A stretch of DNA of 52,394 nucleotides from Phil1 sp963643205 (GTDB lineage Bacteria > Bacillota > Clostridia > Christensenellales > CAG-138), in contig CAVIJJ010000010.1 in assembly GCA_963643205.1 (NCBI GenBank), positions 1 to 52,394 on the forward strand, written 5' to 3'. How positions within the stretch are numbered: the stretch's first letter is position 1; every line of letters starts with the position of its first letter. Below are positions 25,978 through 33,395 of the stretch, in pieces. The translations under genes and the position numbers were made by a program. The notes beneath the pieces are model-generated. The model did no database searches and was not told the DNA's origin. It saw nothing but the letters and a program-made list of their open reading frames with translations.

Positions 25978-26024
25978 ATTATAATACGCCATATTTTGAT
26001 TATAGTCAAAGCCGCTTATATAAA
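25978..26024. promoter_or_regulatory. Interlocked divergent promoters for mrp and the M23 lipoprotein gene
   Basis: Minus: TTGACT (26009-26004), 17-base spacer, TATTAT (25986-25981), with an alternative TATAAT at 25983-25978. Plus: TTGATT (25996-26001), 17-base spacer, TATAAA (26019-26024). The -35 box of each lies inside the spacer of the other, so polymerase can occupy only one at a time. Confidence 0.7.
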
Positions 26025-26102
26025 ATTTAACAAAATATCAGCTTGCCAATTGCGCCGTAATGTGGCAATATTGCATAGTGTACAAAGGAAGGTAGTTTTG
26101 AA

Positions 26103-27203
26103 ATGACTTTTGGCAAAAAATTTTGCTTTGTTTTATTGACAGCGGCGCTTGTGTGCGCCATTTTTTCTGCGTGCGCCCAAACCGCGCCCATGGAACCCTC
26201 ATCAACCGGCGCGGCGGAAACCGCTGCCCCCACGGCTGAGCCTACGCCCACGGCTGAGCCTACGCCCACGCCCGAGCCTACCGAGGAGGAGCTTTGCGCG
26301 CTGTGCGAAAGCGAGTTTTGTTCCCTTTTCGCGCCCGATTACTCGGGCTATGACTATGTTTCTCTCGGTATGCTTGATATGCCGGGCCTTATAGAAAAGC
26401 AGCCGATGTACGTTGAGCTTAGCGATACCACGCGTACATTGGCCCAATCAAGCGCGCAGCAGGCGGCGCAGAGCGCCAAATCCGCCTCAAGCGGCATAAA
26501 GAAGGTTAGCGTAACCGTGTCCGGTTCGCTTGACTGGCGGCTTATGGCGGCTATATGCGCCTTTATCGAAAGCCCGGAGCAGGCCGTAACCGAAAGTACT
26601 CTCGTAAACGCTGAAATTGACGGCACAACGCTGCACGTAACCGTAACATTGAGCGATTTTGAATCCGTATTTTCTTCTCTTGAAAGCTCCGTTCATTACG
26701 GCGCGCTTTCGCTTTACAGCTACCTTAACACAACCTATGACAACAGCGCCCAAATAATCGATAACGACGGCTCCTACGAGCTTAGCGACGAATACATAGC
26801 GACCATAATGGATCCCTTTCCCAAGAACCATATCAAAAACGGCTGGTACGGAGACAGATCCCATTCCACCCGCCGCCACATGGGCACTGACATACGCGTA
26901 AGCGAGGGCAAGGATATACCCTCCTGCACGGCGGGCACGGTTGTGCGCATAGCGTATAACGACATTGCGGGCAACTACGTTACAATCCTTGATGACTACG
27001 GCTTTTATTACTCATATTGCCACATGGTGGAGCTTACAACCTTTTTGACTGAGGGTGACAGGGTTGAGCAGGGTCAGCTCATAGGCCACATAGGAAACAC
27101 CGGCAACAGCGACGCCCCGCACCTGCACCTATCCATAATCACGCCGGAGTACACATACATAAATCCCTATCCCGTGCTTGCGCGCGTAAGATACGGAAAC
27201 TGA
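26103..27203 (+). CDS. M23-family peptidase-like lipoprotein
   Basis: Predicted peptidoglycan endopeptidase or LytM-type factor outside the membrane, 366 residues. A lipoprotein signal ends in SAC (C24). A Pro/Thr/Glu linker (about 40-60) built from TAEPTP repeats comes next, then about 190 residues I cannot assign. The C-terminal M23 domain has its zinc ligands: HMGTD near residue 259 and HLHL near 340-342. The ligands are intact, so it may be active rather than a regulatory LytM. AAGGAAGG lies 10 bases before the ATG. Confidence 0.9.
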   Translation: MTFGKKFCFVLLTAALVCAIFSACAQTAPMEPSSTGAAETAAPTAEPTPTAEPTPTPEPTEEELCALCESEFCSLFAPDYSGYDYVSLGMLDMPGLIEKQPMYVELSDTTRTLAQSSAQQAAQSAKSASSGIKKVSVTVSGSLDWRLMAAICAFIESPEQAVTESTLVNAEIDGTTLHVTVTLSDFESVFSSLESSVHYGALSLYSYLNTTYDNSAQIIDNDGSYELSDEYIATIMDPFPKNHIKNGWYGDRSHSTRRHMGTDIRVSEGKDIPSCTAGTVVRIAYNDIAGNYVTILDDYGFYYSYCHMVELTTFLTEGDRVEQGQLIGHIGNTGNSDAPHLHLSIITPEYTYINPYPVLARVRYGN

Positions 27204-27214
27204 AAAAGTATACG

Positions 27215-27245
27215 AAAAAGGCGGAGCGCTCTCGCGTTCCGCCTA
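27215..27245 (-). terminator. Terminator after the FMN-binding protein gene (possibly bidirectional)
   Basis: Stem GGCGGAGCGC (27220-27229) / GCGTTCCGCC (27234-27243) with one G-T pair and a 4-base loop. The minus strand has TTTTTC next to it. Converging genes end at 27203 and 27261. Confidence 0.75.
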
Positions 27246-27260
27246 TTGTTTTGGTTCTAC

Positions 27261-27809
27261 TTATTTGCCGAGAAGAGTGGCCGCGTAATCGCAGGCAAGG
27301 TTGACCGCCTTGCAAACAGCGCGGGAGCTTCTGGAGGCCGCGGTAACGGAGTCTACCTGGCCGCCGTCTTTGGTGAGCTCTACGGGAGCGGTCATGCCGG
27401 CGAACTGGTCGGTGAAGGAGGCTTCCTTAACCTTTGCGCCAAGGCCCGCGGTTTCGGAGAAGTCCGAGCCGCCGCAGCTGATGCCGGTTATCATGCCGTT
27501 ATTGTCAATACCCACGGTAACCTCGATTTTTCCGCCGTAACCGTCGGCAGTGGCCTTTACAACATAGCCTATGGTCTCGCCGCCCTTTTTGGCCTCAAAG
27601 CACTCGTCAACCTCGCTGCCATCGGCAAGCTCAAGCTGAACAAACTCCTCGGCGTCTGCCATAACGGTTTTCCTCGCCTCGGCGCTGGTCGCCGCGTCGT
27701 TAGCGGCTATTGTGTCTTCGGTCAGCGCGTTGGTAAAGCCCAGCGCAAGGCCGGCCACAACGGAAATGATGCACAAAAGCAACCATGCGGGTATCTTTTT
27801 CTTAGTCAT
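27261..27809 (-). CDS. FMN-binding domain protein (RnfG-like, membrane-anchored)
   Basis: A 182-residue protein with one N-terminal membrane helix (about 8-26) and an extracytoplasmic FMN-binding domain. The family sequence SETAGLGAKV (near 118) and the site DSVTAASRSSRAV (near 152) are visible. The Thr/Ser in that motif is where flavin would be attached through a phosphoester by an ApbE-type transferase, which is not in this window. The canonical SGAT-TS core is degenerate here (TAASRSS). It is the last gene of a NusG-II / Gx-transporter / FMN-binding set, probably membrane redox or extracellular electron transfer. Confidence 0.87.
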   Translation of the reverse strand: MTKKKIPAWLLLCIISVVAGLALGFTNALTEDTIAANDAATSAEARKTVMADAEEFVQLELADGSEVDECFEAKKGGETIGYVVKATADGYGGKIEVTVGIDNNGMITGISCGGSDFSETAGLGAKVKEASFTDQFAGMTAPVELTKDGGQVDSVTAASRSSRAVCKAVNLACDYAATLLGK

Positions 27810-27863
27810 GTTCTTGATTCCTTTCGCTTCGTTTAACTTTTTAGCTTTATTTATGTAAGCCTA

Positions 27864-28370
27864 TTAAACTTCTTTTTTGTTCGCGCCCGCGCGCATATGC
27901 CTTATAACAAGCGCCGCCGCCGTGCCGGTAACAAGTCCGGTTACGGCCCCGCTTAAAAGCAGCATTGGAAAGTACGCAAGCACGGGGCTTAGCCCTATAA
28001 CCGCGGCCGCCGCGATGCACTGGCCTACATTGTGCCCAATGGCACCGGCCACGCTCACGCCAACGGCTGAAAATTTGCCCGTGCGCTTGATTAAAAGCAT
28101 TATCGCCAGGCTGACTGCCGCGCCCGAGGCGCTGTAAAGCATTGCCGCCGGACTTCCGAAAAGGAAGCCTGACAAAAGCACCTTTATCACGGCAAGCGCG
28201 ATTGATGTTTTTACCCCGCAAAGGTAAAGCGCGTAAAGCAGCACGGTATTCGCAAGGCCAAGCTTTATGCCCGGAATTGATGAAAACGCGGGCAGCAGGG
28301 ACTCCACATACCCAAGCGCCAGCATAAGCGACGCCAGCAGCGCGCCGCGGGTAAGCTTATTCGTTTTCAT
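27864..28370 (-). CDS. Gx transporter family membrane protein
   Basis: Integral membrane protein of 168 residues with about five hydrophobic segments. It begins with the family's characteristic LTRGALLASLMLALGYVESL and continues with PGIKLGLANTVLLYAL. Homologues are annotated as Gx transporter or, misleadingly, as heptaprenyl diphosphate synthase component I. They resemble ECF S components and usually sit beside an FMN-binding protein and a NusG-II protein. It overlaps the upstream NusG-II gene by 14 bases. Flavin or quinone-precursor handling is a guess from context. Confidence 0.85.
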   Translation of the reverse strand: MKTNKLTRGALLASLMLALGYVESLLPAFSSIPGIKLGLANTVLLYALYLCGVKTSIALAVIKVLLSGFLFGSPAAMLYSASGAAVSLAIMLLIKRTGKFSAVGVSVAGAIGHNVGQCIAAAAVIGLSPVLAYFPMLLLSGAVTGLVTGTAAALVIRHMRAGANKKEV

Positions 28371-28722
28371 TTTCGCCCTCGCTTACGCAAATGCTCACGC
28401 CGTTCGGCAGGCACACTATCCAGTGCCCGTTATCCGCGCCGTCATCCTCGCCTATCCAGCCCTCGTTAACGCAAATCTGGTTTTTGCAGGTAGAGCTTTG
28501 CATTCTTACTCTGCCAAGCCCATCGGTTTCTATAAGGTTTACTTTTTCTCCGTCCTGCTCAATTTTAAGCGTATCCGCTCGATCCAGCCGCATACGGGCG
28601 TATTCTTCGCCGTTAATATAAACTATGGCCGTTTTGCCGTAGCGTGCGCCGCGCGATATGATTATCAGTATTGCCGCTATTATGATTGCACCGGCGGCCA
28701 AATAGACGTCCGCTCGTTTCAT
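28357..28722 (-). CDS. NusG domain II-containing membrane protein
   Basis: A 121-residue protein with one N-terminal membrane helix (about 5-23) and an extracytoplasmic NusG domain II-like beta fold. It has the family features GEEYARMRLD near residue 37, CKNQICVNEGWIG (about 78-90) and IVCLPNGVSI. Despite the name it is not a transcription factor. It is the first gene of the set. There is no Shine-Dalgarno site in range: the closest GGAG is 16 bases away. The -10 box ends only 7 bases before the ATG, which points to a leaderless message. Confidence 0.87.
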   Translation of the reverse strand: MKRADVYLAAGAIIIAAILIIISRGARYGKTAIVYINGEEYARMRLDRADTLKIEQDGEKVNLIETDGLGRVRMQSSTCKNQICVNEGWIGEDDGADNGHWIVCLPNGVSICVSEGENENE

Positions 28723-28729
28723 ACGTTAT

Positions 28730-28759
28730 ATTTTATCACTCCGCAGGGGAAAAACGCAA
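28730..28759 (-). promoter_or_regulatory. Candidate promoter for the NusG-II gene, close to the start codon
   Basis: TTGCGT (28759-28754), 18-base spacer, TAAAAT (28735-28730), then seven bases to the ATG. The expected transcription start coincides with the start codon. Confidence 0.45.
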
Positions 28760-28791
28760 CTGTTACGCCGCTTTTTACTTTGTCTATTTAT

Positions 28792-30162
28792 TCACAGCCT
28801 GTCGCCGAGCAGCTGCATGGTAAGCGTAAAATAAACCAGCACGCTCGCCGCGTCGGTTACGGTTGTAAGAATTGGCGTTGCCATAAGCGCGGGGTCAAGC
28901 TTAAGCTTTTTGGCAAGCATTGGCAAAAGGCAGCCTAACGACTTAGCTATACACACGGTCGCTATAAGTGTAAGTGAAACTATGGCCGCGACCATAACGT
29001 CCTTATACTGAATTACTATTCTCGCGAAGTTTATAACGGCCAGCGCCACGCTGACTATAAGCGCGACCCTTATTTCCTTAAACCAAACCTTAAGCGCGTC
29101 GCCCGGCTCTATCTCGTCAAGCGCCAGTCCGCGAATAACCATTGTGGAGGCCTGCGTGCCGCTGTTTCCGCCCGTATCCATAAGCATGGGTATAAAGCTT
29201 ACAAGCAAGGGTATCGCGGCTATGGCCGCCTCAAAATGCTCCAGCATCGCTCCCGTAATCATGCTTGAAAGCATAAGCACCACAAGCCACACTATTCTGT
29301 TCTTTGCAAGCTTCCAAACCGGGGTTTTAAGGTATTCCTCCTCACTTGGCGACATACCTGCCATTTTTTCAAAGTCCTCGGTGTTCTCTTCCTGCAAAAC
29401 GTCCACCGCGTCGTCAACCGTGATTATACCAACAAGCCTTTCCTCGTTATCAACAACCGGCAGCGATATCATATCGTATTTGGAGAAAAGCTTGGCAACC
29501 TCTTCCCTGTCGTCAAGGGTATGGGCATGAATAACGTTTGTATTCATTATGTCCCCCACTTTGGCCGCGGGGTCGGAAAGCAAAAGCTCCCTGATTGTTA
29601 CAACGCCATCCAGCATTCTTTCGCCGGATATAACATAGCAGGTATAAATGGTTTCCTTGTCTATGCCCGTGTTTCTTATAACGTCAAACGCCTGGCTTAC
29701 GGTAAGGCGGGGCTTCAGGTAAACATATTCGTTTGTCATAAGGCTTCCGGCGGAATCCTCCGGATACCTTAAATATTCGTTTATAAGTTTTCTGTTCTCG
29801 GGGCTTGAAATCTGCATCAGCCTTTTTACAACGTTGGCCGGCATTTCCTCTATCAGGTCAACGTAGTCGTCCAGGTACATATCCTCCAGTATGTAGCCAA
29901 GCTCGGTATCGCTCAGCATCTCAACCAGCTTTTCCTGAACGTCGCTATGCATATAGGCGAATGTTTCCGCCGCGGTCTCCTTCGGCAGCAGGCGGAACAG
30001 CCTGAGCAAAGTCTCAGGCTCCTCATCCTCCTCAAAAATCGTTTCTATGGCCTCGGCAACATCAACCTCGTTCATTTCCTGAACCAGCTTCTTTACCGCG
30101 CCGTATTGCTTGTCCTTCAGAAGAGTAAGCAGTTCTTCGATAAGTTCATTGTTGTTTAACAT
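28792..30162 (-). CDS. mgtE: Magnesium transporter MgtE
   Basis: Homodimeric Mg2+ channel gated by cytoplasmic Mg2+, 456 residues. The order is the family's: N-domain of helical repeats (about 1-130), two CBS domains (about 135-255, with VVDNEERLVGIITVDDAVDVL in shorter parts), a plug helix, and five C-terminal membrane helices with FIPMLMDTGGNSGTQASTM near 320. GGAGG precedes the start. The roughly 200-base leader does not look like the known M-box riboswitch but is clearly structured and contains a short upstream ORF. Confidence 0.95.
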   Translation of the reverse strand: MLNNNELIEELLTLLKDKQYGAVKKLVQEMNEVDVAEAIETIFEEDEEPETLLRLFRLLPKETAAETFAYMHSDVQEKLVEMLSDTELGYILEDMYLDDYVDLIEEMPANVVKRLMQISSPENRKLINEYLRYPEDSAGSLMTNEYVYLKPRLTVSQAFDVIRNTGIDKETIYTCYVISGERMLDGVVTIRELLLSDPAAKVGDIMNTNVIHAHTLDDREEVAKLFSKYDMISLPVVDNEERLVGIITVDDAVDVLQEENTEDFEKMAGMSPSEEEYLKTPVWKLAKNRIVWLVVLMLSSMITGAMLEHFEAAIAAIPLLVSFIPMLMDTGGNSGTQASTMVIRGLALDEIEPGDALKVWFKEIRVALIVSVALAVINFARIVIQYKDVMVAAIVSLTLIATVCIAKSLGCLLPMLAKKLKLDPALMATPILTTVTDAASVLVYFTLTMQLLGDRL

Positions 30163-30366
30163 GACTAACCTCCTTCTTCAGGCGGCTCGTCATACGCAAA
30201 AGATATGCTCAAATAAGCTGCGCCAAGCGCACAGACTTGTGAACAGATGCATTCCGCGCCGCATACGGGCCGCCCGCATATTCTGTTTTGGGTACGCTAC
30301 TTCGATATGGCCCTGCGTCCATTGCTGAATACACTGTCCTTTCCTTTTATTAGCGCTCCCGCGCCA
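30163..30366 (-). promoter_or_regulatory. Structured mRNA leader of mgtE (not a recognisable M-box)
   Basis: On the minus strand a hairpin of eight pairs (30280-30273 with 30269-30262) is enclosed by ACAGA/TCTGT (30286-30282 with 30247-30243). A second weaker hairpin lies near 30212-30190. GGCGGC in the first hairpin (30274-30269) could instead pair with GCCGCC (30186-30181), five bases upstream of the Shine-Dalgarno site. There is no T-tract, so any control is more likely translational. A Mg2+ response is inferred only from the gene downstream. Confidence 0.45.
30209..30334 (-). CDS. Possible 41-codon leader peptide upstream of mgtE
   Basis: GTG start at 30334 with AAAGG six bases before it, TGA at 30211-30209; an in-frame ATG follows four codons later. 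The peptide is tyrosine-, serine- and alanine-rich, with prolines at 9, 15 and 23, and resembles nothing I know. It spans the hairpins of the mgtE leader, so its translation would alter their folding. It may equally be a chance frame. Confidence 0.3.
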   Translation of the reverse strand: MYSAMDAGPYRSSVPKTEYAGGPYAARNASVHKSVRLAQLI

Positions 30367-30372
30367 AGTGAT

Positions 30373-30402
30373 ATTTTACCACTGAAAAAGGCGGTTTTGC
30401 AA
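30373..30402 (-). promoter_or_regulatory. Candidate mgtE promoter
   Basis: TTGCAA (30402-30397), 18-base spacer, TAAAAT (30378-30373). The -35 box overlaps the loop of the preceding gene's terminator. It gives a leader of about 204 bases. Confidence 0.5.
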
Positions 30403-30407
30403 CCGCC
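30385..30407 (-). terminator. Terminator of the MATE-TetR genes
   Basis: Perfect stem GGCGGTT / AACCGCC (30390-30396 with 30401-30407), 4-base loop. On the minus strand TTTTT follows directly. Confidence 0.85.
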
Positions 30408-30441
30408 CATAAGCATTTTCGCCCTTTTGTATTCTGCTTTT

Positions 30442-31002
30442 TTACCTTGCCAGGAATATTTCCACAAATTCGTCTATATCCTGCTCCGTAATCTCTGTTT
30501 TTGCCATGTATCCCACAAGCATGGAGAAGAACGCGCCCGATCTTGCCCGCATGGTGCGCGCGTCGGAGGACTGCAGCTTAAGGGAGCCTACCTCCAGCAT
30601 AAGCGCCCATTTTTTGCGCATGGAATTCATAAGCTCGCCAAGCTCGCCCCCGCTTACCGCCGCCTGGGAAACAAGCACAACATGCAGCTTAGTATGCAGC
30701 TCGTCAAGCAGCAGCTGGTAAAGCAGCTCCTCCAGCGCCTTGTGCGCGTCCGTATCGCGCTGAAGCGTTTCCGCCCAGGCAAGAAGCGTATCGCCCATCC
30801 AGTCCCCGTGGGTGCGCGCCGTGTCCGCTATAAGGCCCTCCTTTGCGGGATAGTAATAATACAGCGTGCCTTTGGCAAGGTTTGCCGCCTTCGCAATGTC
30901 GTTCAGGCTTGCCCCGTCCGCTCCGCGCTCGGTAAAAAGCCTTGCAGCCGTGGCTATAATAAGGCTCTGTACGCTGTCGTAATTCTGCCGCTTGCTCTTC
31001 AT
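30442..31002 (-). CDS. TetR/AcrR-family regulator next to the MATE exporter
   Basis: DNA-binding repressor candidate, 186 residues. The N-terminal TetR domain is canonical (ATAARLFTERGADGASLNDIAKAANLAKGTLYYYYPAKEGL in family order, about residues 14-54). The C-terminal domain is a generic ligand-binding helical bundle. It starts 32 bases after the MATE stop, with a GGGGG-type ribosome site, and probably controls the exporter. A terminator follows it. Confidence 0.92.
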   Translation of the reverse strand: MKSKRQNYDSVQSLIIATAARLFTERGADGASLNDIAKAANLAKGTLYYYYPAKEGLIADTARTHGDWMGDTLLAWAETLQRDTDAHKALEELLYQLLLDELHTKLHVVLVSQAAVSGGELGELMNSMRKKWALMLEVGSLKLQSSDARTMRARSGAFFSMLVGYMAKTEITEQDIDEFVEIFLAR

Positions 31003-31034
31003 GCCGCGCCCCCTTTATGAATTATGGGTTTTGT

Positions 31035-32456
31035 TTATTCCTCTATGTTTATAACGTTCCTTGCCCACGAGCCCGAAATAAGTATTGGCAGGGCTATAAG
31101 GAACTTTATGGCGTTTGTCATCTCAACGCAGGCGTAAACCAGCGTTACCTCCATGCTTGTCCAGTAGCAGAGCACGTATGCCACGGGCACCACTATAACA
31201 AGCGTAAACATGCTGTCCAGCAAAAACGTTATTATGGTTCTGCCGCCGCTTCTTATGGTAAAGTAAGAGGCGTGGGACAGCGCGTTTATCCATATCGTGC
31301 ATCCCGCGGCAATAAGCATGCCGCTTGTCATATCGCGAACGGACTGCTCAACATTGTAAATAAGCGGTATAACGCCGCTCAGCGCCGCTATGAGAAGGCC
31401 AATGCCCAAGTGTATCACAAAGGATAAGAATATAAGCCAGGTATCTATGCGCCTTGCTCCCTTTATATCCCCCGCGCCAAGCTTTTGGCCGACCATTATG
31501 GATATGGCCGAGCCGATGGACGCCATTATAATGGCGAAAACCTGCCAAACGGTGCTTGTTATGTTGGTTGCCGCGACAACGTCAAGCCCGCGATAAGAAA
31601 AGCACTGGTTCTTTATGGCGATTGCCGTGCTCCAAAGGAACTCATTCGCGAGAAGCGGCGTACCCGTTACGGCTATCTTTTTAAGGAGCGCCGTGGGGAT
31701 GGAGGTAAGCTTTCTTATCGCTCCCCTGAAATACGGATACTTATCAAGCCTTCTGTATGTGTATACGAGCATGTAGGTTATTTCAAAATATCTCGCTGCA
31801 ACCGTTGCAATAGCCGCGCCCTTAACGCCCATCGCCGGCGCCCCGAAGTGGCCGTATATAAGGGTGTAGTTCAGCGTGCAGTTAGTTATAATGGATATTA
31901 TGCTTGCCCGCATTGGCACGGCTGTTTCGCCGTTTTCCCTAAGCGTTGTGCCGTATGCCTGGCTAAGCATAAAGGGCGGCAGGCCTATCAATATAACCCA
32001 AAGGTAGTCCTTTGCCTGGCTGAGCGTTGCCGCGAGCGACTCGGCGCTGTTTGATTCCTCGTTAAGATAAAGCCCTATAAGCGTATCCCCGAAAATGGAA
32101 AGTACCATCACGGCTATAAACGTTATAACGGCGCCTATTATAAGCTTAAACCTGAAGCAGCGCTTTACGCCCTCATAGTCTTTAACGCCCGCGTACTGCG
32201 CGGAGTATATGCCCGGGCCCGAAAGGGAACCGAATATGCTAAGGTTAAATATGAATATAAGCTGGTTTACTATGGCAACGCCGGATATGGCGGCGGTTGA
32301 GAGCGCGCCCACCATAACATTATCAAGCAGGTTTACAAAGCTTGTTATGCCCTGCTGAATGACAATGGGTATAAGCAGCTTTACAACGCTTTGGTAAAAA
32401 GCCCTGTCGCCTATAAACTTGTTTTTAATGCGCGTTATCGCGCTTGGTTTTTCCAT
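31035..32456 (-). CDS. MATE-family efflux transporter
   Basis: Multidrug/toxin extrusion antiporter in the membrane, 473 residues with about twelve hydrophobic segments in two similar halves. Family features include FVNLLDNVMVGALSTAAISG near residue 40 and VGQKLGAGDIKGAR in the second half. The start is three bases after the stop of the noc/parB gene, so it is read from the same transcript. This is unusual company for a chromosome-organisation gene. The substrate is unknown. Confidence 0.93.
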   Translation of the reverse strand: MEKPSAITRIKNKFIGDRAFYQSVVKLLIPIVIQQGITSFVNLLDNVMVGALSTAAISGVAIVNQLIFIFNLSIFGSLSGPGIYSAQYAGVKDYEGVKRCFRFKLIIGAVITFIAVMVLSIFGDTLIGLYLNEESNSAESLAATLSQAKDYLWVILIGLPPFMLSQAYGTTLRENGETAVPMRASIISIITNCTLNYTLIYGHFGAPAMGVKGAAIATVAARYFEITYMLVYTYRRLDKYPYFRGAIRKLTSIPTALLKKIAVTGTPLLANEFLWSTAIAIKNQCFSYRGLDVVAATNITSTVWQVFAIIMASIGSAISIMVGQKLGAGDIKGARRIDTWLIFLSFVIHLGIGLLIAALSGVIPLIYNVEQSVRDMTSGMLIAAGCTIWINALSHASYFTIRSGGRTIITFLLDSMFTLVIVVPVAYVLCYWTSMEVTLVYACVEMTNAIKFLIALPILISGSWARNVINIEE

Positions 32457-32459
32457 TTT

Positions 32460-33296
32460 TTAATTCCTTGTTGTTACGCTGATCTTAATGTCCACTCCGT
32501 CCTGCCTGTCCTGCTGCTCCACCTCTACCGTCATGCCGGATTCCCTAAGCTGGTTCACGGCAATGTTTATGGTGTTCATAAAAAGCCTGTAATCCCTAAC
32601 AAGGTGCATCATCTTCTGGTGCTGCTTGGGCGCGGCCTTGCCGCCCTCACTCTTGCCCAGCTTTTTCTCGACAAGCTGCTCGGTTTCCTTTACGCTAAGG
32701 CCTTTTTCGGCTATCTCCTCAACCGTTTCAAGCCGCTGCTCATCATCCTTAAGCTTAAGCAGCGCCCTCGCGTGGCGCTCGCTCAGCCCTTTTTCGGCCA
32801 TGGCGGTTTTAACGCTGTCCGAAAGCTTAAGAAGCCTGAGCTTATTTGCAATTGAGCTTTGGCTCCTGCCCAGGCGACCCGCCAGCTCTTCCTGGGTTAA
32901 GCCGTATGTTTCAAGCAGTTTCTGGTAGCACTGCGCCTCCTCAAGGTAGTGCAGATCCTCTCTCTGCAGGTTTTCTATAAGCGCCATCATCGCGCTTGAC
33001 TCGTCCTCTATATCCTGCTGAACAATGCACGGAACCTTTTCCATGCCAAGGCTTGTTACGGCCCTGAGCCTGCGCTCTCCCGCAACAAGCTCGTAACCGC
33101 CCTCAACCTTTCTTACAAGCAGCGGCTGCAAAAGCCCCACCTGCTTTATGGACTGGGCCAGCTCCGCTATGCTCTCCTCGTCAAAAGTGGTACGCGGCTG
33201 ATATGGATTGGGATGAATGGAGGCTACGCTTATCTCCGCAAGTCTCTTTGCTCCCTTGTTGCCGTCACCGTTTTTTATAAAGTCGAACACAGGCAT
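32460..33296 (-). CDS. ParB/Noc-family chromosome protein
   Basis: Sequence-specific DNA-binding CTPase of the ParB/Noc family, 278 residues. The N-terminal CTP-binding domain has the GERRLRAV motif (near residue 73). The helix-turn-helix is at about 130-155 (TQEELAGRLGRSQSSIANKLRLL), with a C-terminal dimerisation part. Its position just downstream of rsmG is the usual place of noc, but no parA/soj follows, so Noc and Spo0J/ParB cannot be told apart here. AAGGAGG precedes the ATG. It has its own promoter just after rsmG. Confidence 0.88.
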   Translation of the reverse strand: MPVFDFIKNGDGNKGAKRLAEISVASIHPNPYQPRTTFDEESIAELAQSIKQVGLLQPLLVRKVEGGYELVAGERRLRAVTSLGMEKVPCIVQQDIEDESSAMMALIENLQREDLHYLEEAQCYQKLLETYGLTQEELAGRLGRSQSSIANKLRLLKLSDSVKTAMAEKGLSERHARALLKLKDDEQRLETVEEIAEKGLSVKETEQLVEKKLGKSEGGKAAPKQHQKMMHLVRDYRLFMNTINIAVNQLRESGMTVEVEQQDRQDGVDIKISVTTRN

Positions 33297-33363
33297 GTTA
33301 ACGCCCTCCTTAATCTTGGTTGCATATCAAAAAATCGCTTTTGCCCTTGGCGCCGCACGCGCT

Positions 33364-33393
33364 ATTGTAGCAAAAAACAGCGTAATCAGTCAA
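33364..33393 (-). promoter_or_regulatory. Promoter for the noc/parB-MATE-TetR unit
   Basis: TTGACT (33393-33388), 18-base spacer, TACAAT (33369-33364), starting immediately after the rsmG stop. It gives a leader of about 60 bases. Confidence 0.7.
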
Positions 33394-33395
33394 TA

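Noticed and set aside
30163..30366. M-box magnesium riboswitch upstream of mgtE
   Set aside because: The conserved M-box sequence blocks are not visible by eye; the leader is structured but different.
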